Assembly (NCBI GenBank): GCA_902801025.1
Contig: CADCGZ010000030.1
Location: 1 to 36,118 of the forward strand
Reading direction: 5' to 3'
Source of the DNA: an uncultured bacterium
GTDB taxonomy: Bacteria > Verrucomicrobiota > Kiritimatiellia > RFP12 > UBA1067
DNA length: 36,118 bases
The notes beneath the pieces were generated by a model. The model worked only from the letters and a program-made list of their open reading frames with translations, searched no databases and was not told where the DNA came from. A program made the translations under genes and the position numbers. How positions within the stretch are numbered: position 1 is the stretch's first letter; each line of letters begins with the position of its first letter. Shown here piece by piece: positions 26,426-34,212 of this stretch.

Positions 26426-27223
26426 CTATCCGATCGTGTGGTCCTTGATGAGTTCGGCAACAAGGCCGCCGATTCCCTCGTCGGTCGCGGCAACCTCCTT
26501 GAACTCGCCGCCCGCGAGGACGACGGACTCGATCTTGTTGACGCTCGTCGGAGACCCGGCGAAGCCGCAGCGGTCATCTTCGCAGCCGATAGCGGCGCAG
26601 TCGAGGATCGTAGGCTCGGCGTTCTTGTACTTCATGACGCGGCGCATCTCGAAGGGCCTCAGCTCGCCGAACTTCTCGGTAACGGTGAAAAGCGCGGGGA
26701 GCTTCGCGCGGCAAGTCTCGACGCCAGTGCCGATGTCGCGCGTCGCAATTGCCGTGTCGCCGTCGATGTCGAGCTTCTCGAGGTAGGTGACGACAGCGCA
26801 GTCGAGCTTCTCGCCAATCTGCGGACCCGTCTGGGCCGTATCGCCGTCGATGGCCTGGCGACCGCAGAAGACGAGGTCGGGATTAAACTTCTTCACCGCC
26901 TGGGAAAGAATGTAGCTCGTCGCTAGCGTATCGGACCCCGCCGCCTTGCGGTCGGTGACGAGAACCGCCTCGTCCGCGCCGCAGGCAAGCGCCTCGCGGA
27001 GGATCGCGGTAGCGGCAGGAAGCCCCATGGCAATTGCAATCACCTTGCCGCCGTAGCGCTCCTTTACGGAAAGCGCCGCTTCAAGGGCGTTCTTGTCCTC
27101 GGGGTTGAAAATCGCCGGCAATGCGGCGCGGTTAATGGTTCCGTCGGCCTTCATGGCCTGCCCGGTCACCTTCTTCGTATCTGGCACCTGTTTGATGCAA
27201 ACAACACACGTATATCCGTTCAT
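26426..27223 (-). CDS. etfB: electron transfer flavoprotein beta subunit
   Basis: A 265-residue ETF beta chain, normal length. The N-terminus VVCIKQVPDTKKV is the family signature; GRQAIDGDTAQTGPQIGEKL at about 115-134 and RRVMKYKNAEP further on also match. The GDTAQ.GP form resembles the beta chains of butyryl-CoA-dehydrogenase/ETF complexes of anaerobes, some of which bifurcate electrons; whether this one does cannot be decided from sequence alone. It heads the etfB-etfA-acyl-CoA dehydrogenase set. The start at 27223 lies 6 nt after a TATAAT box and has no ribosome site, so the mRNA is probably leaderless. Confidence 0.92.
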   Translation of the reverse strand: MNGYTCVVCIKQVPDTKKVTGQAMKADGTINRAALPAIFNPEDKNALEAALSVKERYGGKVIAIAMGLPAATAILREALACGADEAVLVTDRKAAGSDTLATSYILSQAVKKFNPDLVFCGRQAIDGDTAQTGPQIGEKLDCAVVTYLEKLDIDGDTAIATRDIGTGVETCRAKLPALFTVTEKFGELRPFEMRRVMKYKNAEPTILDCAAIGCEDDRCGFAGSPTSVNKIESVVLAGGEFKEVAATDEGIGGLVAELIKDHTIG

Positions 27224-27229
27224 GCAGAT

Positions 27230-27241
27230 ATTATACCAAAA
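27230..27241 (-). promoter_or_regulatory. extended -10 promoter of the etf operon, leaderless
   Basis: Minus-strand TTTTGGTATAAT with just 6 nt (ATCTGC) before the etfB ATG. With the usual 6-7 nt from -10 to start point, transcription begins at the A of ATG. No good -35. The box lies about 37 nt after the ABC-F stop codon. Confidence 0.68.
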
Positions 27242-27277
27242 TGTTCTTGCCGCGGGGGCGTCGAGTTTTCGCGGACG

Positions 27278-29266
27278 CTACTGCGGCTTTTCGGCTTCAA
27301 GCGCCTCAAGCTCCGTGGCCGCCTCTTCCCAGTCGGCGGTGTAGCGGTCGATTTCGAACTGGAGCGTACGCACTTTCCTGTTCGCCTCCGCAAAATCGGT
27401 GTCTGGCTTCGGATTGAAGAGCTCCGCGCTCGCCTCGTCGAGCGCCTTCTGGAGCTCGTCAATCTTCTTCTCGGCCGTCTCGATGCGCTTCTTGAGCTCT
27501 TTTAGCTTCGGCGCTATCTTCGCACGCTCTGCCGCGCGCTGCTGGCGCAATTCCTTCTTTGAGAGCTGCCCCGACTCCTGACTCCTGACCCCTGACTCCT
27601 GACTCCTAACTCCTGACCCCTGACTCCTGACTCCTGACTCCTGCCCCCTGACTCCTGACCCCTCTGCTGCCTTCTTTTCGCAATAGTAGTCGTAGCCGCC
27701 GGGGAACTGGCGAATCCCCTCTCGCGTGATCTCAAGGACAGAAGTCGCAACGGCACGGACGAAGTCGATGTCATGCGAGACGAGGAAGATAGTGCCCTTG
27801 TACTTCTTAAGCGCATCTTCGAGAAGCCGCCGTCCGTCGAGGTCGAGATGCGTCGTCGGCTCGTCAAGGAGAAGAAGATTCGGAGCAGTGAAGAAAAGCC
27901 GAAGGAACGCAAGCCGGATCTTTTCGCCGCCGGAAAGTACGCCCGCCGGTTTTTCGACGTCGTTCTCGTCGAAGCCAAACGCGCCAAGCTGGTTGCGAAA
28001 GACCTTCTCCGGCCCGCCGCCATGCGCGTCCCACGCGTTCTTCGCGTTGCGGTAGACGGTGAGATCGGGAGGGATCGTCTCGGCAAACTCCTGGCTCAAA
28101 TATCCGGGAACGACATTGTGCCCAATGACGGCCTTACCCTCGGTCGGCTCTCGCGTCCCCGCCATGATGCGCATAAGCGTCGTCTTTCCGAGGCCGTTGT
28201 AGCCGATGAGCGCGACCTTGTCGCCTCGCGTCACGTTGAACTCGAGACCCGAAAAGACATTCTTTACGCCGTCGTAGCTGAAACCGAGATTTTCGCAGCG
28301 GAACATCTCTATGCCGCTCGGCGGCGGCTCGGCGAGACGGAGACGCCCCGACTGCGTGTAGCGCTTCGGAAGGACGATCCTCTCCTCATCGATCTTGTCG
28401 ATCAGCTTCTGGCGGCTCTGCGCCTGTGCGGCCTTCGTCGCCTGTGCGCGGAAACGGTCGACGAACCGCTGGAGTTGCTCGCGGTGGTGATCCTGGTTCT
28501 CCTTCGCGGCCTTGAGGTGCTGGTAGCGGACCTCGCGCTCCTTCATGTACCAGTCGAGATCGCCCTCGTAGCGCGTAGCCGTTCCCGCGTCGACCTCGAC
28601 AGTGATGTTAGTTAGCGTGCGAAGGAGATAGCGGTCGTGCGAAATGAGCATCAGAGTCCCCTCGTACGCCTTGAGGTACTTCTGGAGCCAGTCGACGGCG
28701 GGGAGGTCGAGGTAGTTTGACGGCTCGTCGAGGAGAAGGAGATCGGGCTTGGACGCGAGCACGCGCGACAGTTCCGCGCGCATGCGCCAGCCGCCGGAAA
28801 ACGACTGGAACGGCTTTAGAAACTCCTCCGTCGTGAACCCGAGGCCGCCAAGCGCGACCTTGACGCGCGTCTCTATGTCGTAGCCGCCGAGATGCTCGAA
28901 CTTCGTCTGGAGCTCGCCATAGCGTTTCATCTTGGCAGGGTCGGCGAGGTCGGCCTCAAGCTCGGCCATCTCTGCCTCCATCTCCGAGAGCCCCGGAATG
29001 CCCCTCAGGGAATACTCAAGCAGTGTCTCGTCGGGAGTGTCGGGCGCAGGGTTCTGACGCGTAAAGCCGATGCGCGGGCTCCCTTCGATTATGAGCTCGC
29101 CCGAATCCGTCGACATTTCGCCGAGGACGATCTTGAAGAGCGTAGATTTCCCCGAGCCGTTTGGCCCGACGACACCGACGCGATCGCCGGCGTTCACGCG
29201 GAATGTGACGTTCGTCAGGACGTCCTGATGTCCGTAGTGGACGCTAATTCCCTTGAAATCTAGCAT
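27278..29266 (-). CDS. ABC-F family ATPase (translation factor type), with a 7-bp-repeat insertion in its linker
   Basis: A 662-residue soluble protein with two ABC domains and no membrane part, as in Uup/EttA-type proteins that act on ribosomes. First domain: Walker A GPNGSGKST at 34-42, signature FSGGWRMR, Walker B LLLLDEPSNYLDL. Second domain: GYNGLGKTT, LSGGEKIRLAFLRL, LLLLDEPTTHLDLDGR. Between the second ABC domain and the C-terminal coiled coil (KKELRQQRAAERAK...), residues about 535-564 are a repetitive SGVRSQE-type insert encoded by a 7-bp array. The coiled-coil tail resembles the Uup DNA/ribosome-binding tail. The ATG at 29266 overlaps the end of the apbE-like gene by 23 nt. Last gene of the purD-to-ABC-F run. 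Family assignment is firm; the exact ABC-F subgroup is not. Confidence 0.92.
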   Translation of the reverse strand: MLDFKGISVHYGHQDVLTNVTFRVNAGDRVGVVGPNGSGKSTLFKIVLGEMSTDSGELIIEGSPRIGFTRQNPAPDTPDETLLEYSLRGIPGLSEMEAEMAELEADLADPAKMKRYGELQTKFEHLGGYDIETRVKVALGGLGFTTEEFLKPFQSFSGGWRMRAELSRVLASKPDLLLLDEPSNYLDLPAVDWLQKYLKAYEGTLMLISHDRYLLRTLTNITVEVDAGTATRYEGDLDWYMKEREVRYQHLKAAKENQDHHREQLQRFVDRFRAQATKAAQAQSRQKLIDKIDEERIVLPKRYTQSGRLRLAEPPPSGIEMFRCENLGFSYDGVKNVFSGLEFNVTRGDKVALIGYNGLGKTTLMRIMAGTREPTEGKAVIGHNVVPGYLSQEFAETIPPDLTVYRNAKNAWDAHGGGPEKVFRNQLGAFGFDENDVEKPAGVLSGGEKIRLAFLRLFFTAPNLLLLDEPTTHLDLDGRRLLEDALKKYKGTIFLVSHDIDFVRAVATSVLEITREGIRQFPGGYDYYCEKKAAEGSGVRGQESGVRSQGSGVRSQESGVRSQESGQLSKKELRQQRAAERAKIAPKLKELKKRIETAEKKIDELQKALDEASAELFNPKPDTDFAEANRKVRTLQFEIDRYTADWEEAATELEALEAEKPQ
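27575..27665. repeat. 7-bp tandem repeat array inside the ABC-F reading frame
   Basis: Twelve heptamers of the form CTCCTGA/CCCCTGA plus one degenerate unit. Because 7 is not a multiple of 3, three units encode one seven-residue period (S-G-V-R-S-Q-E). Gain or loss of one or two units would shift the frame before the C-terminal coiled coil. Confidence 0.95.
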
Positions 29267-30101
29267 TGCCGTAAATCTCTTGCCTGCCGCCGTCCATTAT
29301 CCACAGCGCAGATACTTCCATGTCGCCGACGAGAAGCTTCAACTTGTCGTCTAAGAACTTCTTACCCTCGTCCGGGCCAAGCACGAAGAGCGTCGTGGAA
29401 AGGCCGTCTGCCCACATCGCGGAGTTGCAAAGAACCGTCACCGACGCGACGCCGTTGGAGACTGCGAGACCCGTGCGGCCGTCGTAGATGTGGCTGCCGC
29501 GGTAGTAAGTCGCGCTCGTCGCCAGCGCCTCGCCCTCGTGAAGTTCGACGACCGCGGCAAATCCGTCGCGGCCAGGGTCCTTCACGCCTGTGCGCCAACT
29601 GCCGCGCAACGCCTTAAGATTGCCGCCAAGGTCAATTAGACAGTCCGTGCGAACAGGACGCACGGTCTTCAGCGTCGACTCCAGCCTGTCCACGGCAAAC
29701 CCCTTCGCGATTGCGCCAAGATCAAGAGTGTTCGTTCCACGCCAACGCGGGTTGAAAGCGCCACCCGAAGCTTTTTGAAGCGCAAAGGCCGCCTCGTAAC
29801 AAGGACGCATGTCGCTATTGCAGGACTCGCAGACCTTTTCATTAGAACAAGCCGCAAGGCTGGACAGCTCGGACTTTGGTTCGTGCGCGTTCAAATTGAG
29901 CTCGACGATTCCGAAAATCGGATGACCCAAGCCGCGCACCCACAAGGCCTCCTTTCCCGATGAAGTAAAGCCTCGCGTCTGCACCGCCGCAATCGTCCCC
30001 ATCACCGGCCACTCGACGCGCTCGATTTGCTGCCGCCCGCAACCAGCAAGACACAACGCGGCAACCAAGAGCCACAACCTGCTATATCTCGACGATTTCA
30101 T
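29244..30101 (-). CDS. ApbE-like FAD:protein FMN transferase lipoprotein
   Basis: A 285-residue exported lipoprotein: the signal peptide ends in CLAGC with lipidated Cys21. ApbE enzymes use FAD and Mg to attach FMN to Thr residues of target flavoproteins such as Rnf/Nqr subunits outside the membrane. Visible family motifs: LDLGAIAKGFAVDRL, CLIDLGGN, SHIYDGRTG (family HIxDPxTG-like) and SAMWADGLSTTLFVLG. It is shorter than the usual 320-340 residues and the N-terminal half is poorly conserved. The gene overlaps the preceding MBL-fold gene by 20 nt and the ABC-F gene by 23 nt. No target protein is in the window. Confidence 0.88.
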   Translation of the reverse strand: MKSSRYSRLWLLVAALCLAGCGRQQIERVEWPVMGTIAAVQTRGFTSSGKEALWVRGLGHPIFGIVELNLNAHEPKSELSSLAACSNEKVCESCNSDMRPCYEAAFALQKASGGAFNPRWRGTNTLDLGAIAKGFAVDRLESTLKTVRPVRTDCLIDLGGNLKALRGSWRTGVKDPGRDGFAAVVELHEGEALATSATYYRGSHIYDGRTGLAVSNGVASVTVLCNSAMWADGLSTTLFVLGPDEGKKFLDDKLKLLVGDMEVSALWIMDGGRQEIYGNARFQGN

Positions 30102-30852
30102 CTTGGCAGAGAACCTTGAGGTCTATGTCCGTGCGCCCGATTTCGCAAAGCGTAGTGCGCATCGCATCCTCGGCGACATGCGGCACGTTGCAGTCGCGCG
30201 AAAGATGCGCGAGCGCGAGTTTCCTTAGACGCGGCGAGGCAAAGCGCCTGACGAGATCGCACGCCTGGTCGTTCGAGAGATGCCCGCGAGGACCCGCGAT
30301 GCGCTGGATCAAGCTTGGATGGCGGCCGCTCTTCCGCAGGAGAACTGCGTCGTGGTTTGACTCGAGCGTCGCTATGTCCGCTTCGGAGAGATTCTCCCCT
30401 ATCGATTCAAGAGGCGTACCTATGTCGGTCGCGTGGAAATACCTGCAGTCGCCGTCCGCGACGAGAAAGCCAACGGGGTCGCTCGTATCGTGCGGAATTG
30501 CAAACGGCTTGATGTCGAATGGCCCGACCTCGAAGTCCTGACCGTTCTCGAAGATCGAGAAGTCCATCTCGTCGACGCCCGTCGCCACGGATATGGAGTC
30601 CGCCGTCATCGCATTCGCAAAGAGCCCCGCTTCGGGAAAGCAGTCGTGGAACTTCGCAACTCCCTTTATATGGTCGTCGTGGCTGTGGGTGAAGACCGCC
30701 GCAACGACAGACGCGAGGTCGACGCCTGCGGCGCGGCTGCGTTTCAAAAGCTCTCGGCAGCTGAGGCCGCAGTCTATCAGGAGGACATAGCCACCCGACT
30801 CGACGCAATACGCGTTTCCCGCGCTTCCGCTTGCAAGTGAGACAACCTTCAC
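30082..30852 (-). CDS. YycJ/WalJ-type metallo-beta-lactamase-fold hydrolase
   Basis: A 256-residue cytoplasmic protein. The start MKVVSLASGSAGNAYCVE and the metal motif THSHDDH (His56, His58, Asp60, His61) match the YycJ family of MBL-fold proteins, regarded as DNA exonucleases in Firmicutes. Further metal ligands are likely the His in AIPHDTSDPVG and the Asp in FHATDIG. LESNHD and HLSNDQ are also family features. It lies 5 nt after the purD stop and overlaps the ApbE-like gene by 20 nt, so it is probably co-transcribed with both. The family is clear; the cellular role is inferred. Confidence 0.9.
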   Translation of the reverse strand: MKVVSLASGSAGNAYCVESGGYVLLIDCGLSCRELLKRSRAAGVDLASVVAAVFTHSHDDHIKGVAKFHDCFPEAGLFANAMTADSISVATGVDEMDFSIFENGQDFEVGPFDIKPFAIPHDTSDPVGFLVADGDCRYFHATDIGTPLESIGENLSEADIATLESNHDAVLLRKSGRHPSLIQRIAGPRGHLSNDQACDLVRRFASPRLRKLALAHLSRDCNVPHVAEDAMRTTLCEIGRTDIDLKVLCQDEIVEI

Positions 30853-30857
30853 GCCTG

Positions 30858-32168
30858 TCAGTCGCGGTCAAAGGCGCGGTGCGCTATGTCCTTGCGGTAG
30901 AACATCTTGTCAAAGGAAATCTTCCCGACGCCCGCATACGCCTTGTCGACCGCCTCGCGCAGCGTCGCGCCCATGCCGGTGACGGAAAGGACGCGCCCGC
31001 CGGACGTGAGAATCTTTCCGTCGGCCGCCTTCGTACCGCAGTGGAACACGATTGCGCCGGCCGCAGCCGCTTCGTCAAGACCTGAAATCTCCTTGCCCTT
31101 CTCGTAGGAAGCGGGATATCCGCCGGAGGCGACGATCACGGTCGCAGCCGCCTCGTCCTTGACGACAACATCCTCGTCCTTGAGATTGCCAGTCGCCGCA
31201 TGGAGAAGCGCAGTCGCAAAAGACCCGCCGAGACGCGGAAGTACGGCCTCGGTCTCGGGGTCGCCAAAGCGCGCGTTGAACTCTACGACATTGACGGCAG
31301 AGCCGCTCTTCGCGAGGGGGCCGTGGGGATTTGAATTCTCGTCGTTGACCATGAGCCCCGCATAAAGTACGCCGCGGTAGACGATGCCGCGTTTTTTAAG
31401 CTCGCGCACTACAGGGAGGATGATCTTCTCCTTGATTTCGGGAAGTCGGTCGGCAGTCACGACAGGCGCTGGGCTATAGGCGCCCATTCCGCCAGTGTTC
31501 GGGCCCTTGTCGCCGTCGAAAACGCGCTTGTGGTCCTGCGACGATGGAAGGAGAACGGCGTTCTCGCCGTCGACAAGCGCGAGTATCGAGCACTCCTCGC
31601 CGTGCAGAAACTCCTCAATGAGCACTTCCGCGCCGGCTGCGCCAAACTTGTTTCCGACGAGCATGTCGTCTATCGCACCTTCCGCCTGCTCGGCAGTCTC
31701 CGCGACGATCACGCCCTTCCCTGCCGCGAGGCCGTCGGCCTTGATCACTACTGGAAGTCCGAATGACGGAAGCGCCGCCTTTGCGGCCGCCGCGTCGGTG
31801 AACACCTCGGCCTTGCCGGTGGGAACGCCCGCCGCGTCCATCACTTCCTTCGCAAAGCGCTTCGAGCCCTCCATCCTGGCACCGGCGGCAACAGGCCCGA
31901 ACGCGGGAACGCCTATTTTCTGTAGCGCATCCACAAGACCCTTTACGAGCGGCGCCTCGGGACCTACGACCACGAGATCGGGACGATTCGCCGTCGCCCA
32001 CGCGACTACGCCATCTATGTCTTCCGCCGCGACCGCGACGTTCGTCGCTATCGCCGCGGTCCCGGCGTTACCGGGGGCGCAATAGAGTTCATGCCCCTCT
32101 TTGTCCTGTGCAAGCCGCCACGCAATCGCGTGCTCGCGTCCACCGCTTCCAACGACAAGAATCTTCAT
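30858..32168 (-). CDS. purD: phosphoribosylamine-glycine ligase
   Basis: A 436-residue enzyme of de novo purine synthesis that joins glycine to phosphoribosylamine using ATP (GAR synthetase). Full-length and conventional: VVGSGGREHAIAWRL at the N-terminus, the ATP-grasp region with EEFLHGEECSILALVDG, DKGPNTGGMGAYSPAP, and EFNARFGDPETEAVLPRL with the Mg-binding acidic residues. AGAG-type domains are complete to the C-terminus. The start is set by AGAGG 7 nt upstream and the promoter at 32221-32249. First gene of a run that continues into the MBL-fold, ApbE and ABC-F genes; no other pur genes are nearby. Confidence 0.97.
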   Translation of the reverse strand: MKILVVGSGGREHAIAWRLAQDKEGHELYCAPGNAGTAAIATNVAVAAEDIDGVVAWATANRPDLVVVGPEAPLVKGLVDALQKIGVPAFGPVAAGARMEGSKRFAKEVMDAAGVPTGKAEVFTDAAAAKAALPSFGLPVVIKADGLAAGKGVIVAETAEQAEGAIDDMLVGNKFGAAGAEVLIEEFLHGEECSILALVDGENAVLLPSSQDHKRVFDGDKGPNTGGMGAYSPAPVVTADRLPEIKEKIILPVVRELKKRGIVYRGVLYAGLMVNDENSNPHGPLAKSGSAVNVVEFNARFGDPETEAVLPRLGGSFATALLHAATGNLKDEDVVVKDEAAATVIVASGGYPASYEKGKEISGLDEAAAAGAIVFHCGTKAADGKILTSGGRVLSVTGMGATLREAVDKAYAGVGKISFDKMFYRKDIAHRAFDRD

Positions 32169-32220
32169 TTTTCAACCTCTGCTTTAAGAATGCCCCACCC
32201 CTTCATAGGTAGTTGTAGAT

Positions 32221-32249
32221 AGTATACCAAACCCCAGTTTCACGCGCAA
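32221..32249 (-). promoter_or_regulatory. purD promoter
   Basis: Minus-strand TTTGGTATACT (extended -10, TATACT at 32226-32221) with TTGCGC 17 nt upstream (32249-32244) as a partial -35. Predicted leader about 45 nt with an AGAGG ribosome site at 32176-32180. No purine riboswitch-like structure is evident in so short a leader. Confidence 0.65.
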
Positions 32250-32266
32250 TGTATCGCATGGACAGC

Positions 32267-33349
32267 TCATTTTTTGCGGCAGATCAGCTCGTCTATGATG
32301 CGGCCGACTTCGGCCTTGGACAATTTTTCGGTTATGCGCAGGTGAGGGCCGTTCTCGGCGTCCGGCGCCCACTCGTTCGCGCCGTCCGTTCCAACCATGC
32401 GGTAGGTGCCTCGTTCCACGTTGAAATACGGCTCCGTGCCGCGCACCGCGACGAGCACAGCCGTCTCGTCCCATGCGGCGCGCCCGCCCATGCCGAACAG
32501 TCGCTGAAGCCACTTTGCCGAATCGCTTCTGACCTCCTCGCGCGACGGGATGTTGCCGGCGAAAACGTCACGCACCGGATTGCGACCGTCGGCTGGAGAT
32601 TCCGCGATGGCGCGACCCGCAAAGCAGTCGCGCCCGTACTGGAAGTCGGAGAAGATTATAGGCGTCGGCCAGTTTTCAAGCGCAATGCGAGAGGACTCGG
32701 CATCCCACATCGAATTGTATTCCTTGCCAGCGGGATACTGGCAGGCCATGGCTACCCACAGCTTGACCTTCTTCGCTACAAGCGCCTTGCCGTCCAAGGG
32801 CGAGATGTCGTCGGGCTTCGTCTCAAGGAGGCGGCGAATGTTCGTGAGAAAGCCGACGGAGCAAATCGTCACGCTTCCGTCCGGTTGTGCAGCGAGGACG
32901 CGGCGGTAGACTTCGTTCGCATCAGGCGCATCGTCGGCATCCGCATGGCGATACCAGCCGGGATAGTCCGCAAGAAGCTTCCTGTACTTGTAATGCCCGC
33001 CGTCGCCGCCCGCCTTCTCGCAGAGCGGCGAAACCGGATTGACTTTCGCCTTCGCGCCTGGGTGCGACCCGACGACGCCCATGCCCATTGGCGCACCAAC
33101 GGGGATGTCGGGCCGTCCGTAGTAATGGTTGATCACCTCGACTGCGCCGACGGACGCGTTGCCGCGCGTCGAGCTGACCGTCGCAAGTATCTCGCACTCG
33201 CCCGCGTCCGCAAGCGCGTGGAGGCAGGCAAGCGCCCCCACGTCGTCGAAGTCGGTAAGCATGTCCGTGTCGAAGATCACCTTCACGGGCGCGGCAACCG
33301 CCATCCCGGCGAGGGCGATGGTGCAAGCTGTTGCTGCAAAACGAACCAT
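32267..33349 (-). CDS. secreted nucleoside hydrolase-like protein (IUNH fold)
   Basis: A 360-residue exported protein: signal peptide MVRFAATACTIALAGMAVAA, then VKVIFDTDMLTDFDDVGAL (Asp27, Asp29, Asp33, Asp35, Asp36), which matches the calcium-binding DTD..DDD motif of inosine/uridine nucleoside hydrolases. VTICSVGFLTNI and WDETAVLVAV in the second half also fit. In classical enzymes the last motif begins with a catalytic His-Asp; here it is Trp-Asp, as in a subfamily of secreted relatives I recall from planctomycetes, so true nucleosidase activity is uncertain. The start lies 22 nt after the LysM gene stop. Last gene of the scpB run; its stop is about 40 bp from the purD promoter. Confidence 0.82.
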   Translation of the reverse strand: MVRFAATACTIALAGMAVAAPVKVIFDTDMLTDFDDVGALACLHALADAGECEILATVSSTRGNASVGAVEVINHYYGRPDIPVGAPMGMGVVGSHPGAKAKVNPVSPLCEKAGGDGGHYKYRKLLADYPGWYRHADADDAPDANEVYRRVLAAQPDGSVTICSVGFLTNIRRLLETKPDDISPLDGKALVAKKVKLWVAMACQYPAGKEYNSMWDAESSRIALENWPTPIIFSDFQYGRDCFAGRAIAESPADGRNPVRDVFAGNIPSREEVRSDSAKWLQRLFGMGGRAAWDETAVLVAVRGTEPYFNVERGTYRMVGTDGANEWAPDAENGPHLRITEKLSKAEVGRIIDELICRKK

Positions 33350-33371
33350 CTCGACTCTGCCTTTAACAGTT

Positions 33372-33911
33372 TTACTCCTTCGGGACGTTGAGCTTCTGGC
33401 CGACTCTCAAGGCGTCGCCCTTCATGCCGTTCATGTCCTTGATCTTCTGGACGGTCGTGCCGAACGCCTTTGAGATGAGCGACAGCGTGTCGCCGGACTG
33501 GACGGTATATTCGTAGCAGGGCCCCGTAGGACGCGGCTTCGGCGCGGGCCCCGGCGTCGGCTTCGGCGCAGGCGGCTGAATCGTGGCGATTTTTTTCGAG
33601 AGGTCGCGGACGATATCGTCGCGCTGGGCGCCCATTTCGCGCCGCAGCTCCGAGATGGCGCCCTTGAGCGCGGCAACTTCGGCGCGCAGGTTCTCGATCT
33701 CGCTTTTCATCGCCTCGGTCCTGCGGATGCGGTCGGAAAGCTCCTCCTGGTTCGTGGCGAGCACATCCACCTGCGCCGACACGCGCTGCATTTCCGCGAC
33801 CGCCTGCTGCTTCAGGAAAGCGTCGCGGTTCGCGCCGGCCGGCGCCTGTGCAGACGCGGTTCCTGCGGCCAGCGCCGCCACAAATAAAGCTGTCGTGATC
33901 TTCGTCTTCAT
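33372..33911 (-). CDS. exported coiled-coil LysM protein
   Basis: A 179-residue periplasmic or envelope protein. Signal peptide [23 protein letters not shown]; coiled coil at about 30-105 ([22 protein letters not shown]... to RRDISK-type heptads); proline-rich linker ([15 protein letters not shown]); and one LysM domain at the end ([16 protein letters not shown]...[12 protein letters not shown]), which binds peptidoglycan. The start at 33911 has a strong AGGAGG 8 nt upstream; the frame is open further upstream but non-coding there. It follows the small membrane protein by 31 nt. Likely an envelope organiser; no enzymatic domain. Confidence 0.87.
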   Translation of the reverse strand: MKTKITTALFVAALAAGTASAQAPAGANRDAFLKQQAVAEMQRVSAQVDVLATNQEELSDRIRRTEAMKSEIENLRAEVAALKGAISELRREMGAQRDDIVRDLSKKIATIQPPAPKPTPGPAPKPRPTGPCYEYTVQSGDTLSLISKAFGTTVQKIKDMNGMKGDALRVGQKLNVPKE

Positions 33912-33942
33912 TTTCTTTTCCTCCTTTGCATTTAGATTTCCG

Positions 33943-34212
33943 TTACCACAGCAACAGCGCCAGCCACAGCGCCGCCGCCACTCCCGCCGCGACAAGAAAG
34001 CGGTTCTGGCGGGCGTTCAACTCCTCCTGCTGGACGGTTCGACCGAAAGTGCGCATGCCGCCGCCCGAGATATAGTGAAAGAGCTTCCACCCAAACCGCG
34101 CACCCTTCGACGTCTCGCCGTGAGCGTCACGGTATGTGTCAAGCCGCCACGGCACTTTCGAGCGCGTGTAGGCGTGCGCGTCGCCGACAATGCTGGTGTG
34201 GATCGCACTCAT
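33943..34212 (-). CDS. small C-tail-anchored membrane protein, unknown function
   Basis: An 89-residue protein that I do not recognise. It starts [15 protein letters not shown], has a polar middle ([30 protein letters not shown]) and ends in one transmembrane helix ([18 protein letters not shown]) reaching the C-terminus. The start at 34212 is chosen because its ATG overlaps the stop of the LysM lipoprotein gene as ATGA; the upstream-extended frame is the shadow of that gene. Lying between two LysM envelope genes, it probably works with them at the cell envelope. Confidence 0.75.
   Translation of the reverse strand: MSAIHTSIVGDAHAYTRSKVPWRLDTYRDAHGETSKGARFGWKLFHYISGGGMRTFGRTVQQEELNARQNRFLVAAGVAAALWLALLLW

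Noticed and set aside
27575..27665. Possible CRISPR array
   Set aside because: Units are 7 bp and contiguous with no spacers; it is a simple tandem repeat within a coding frame.
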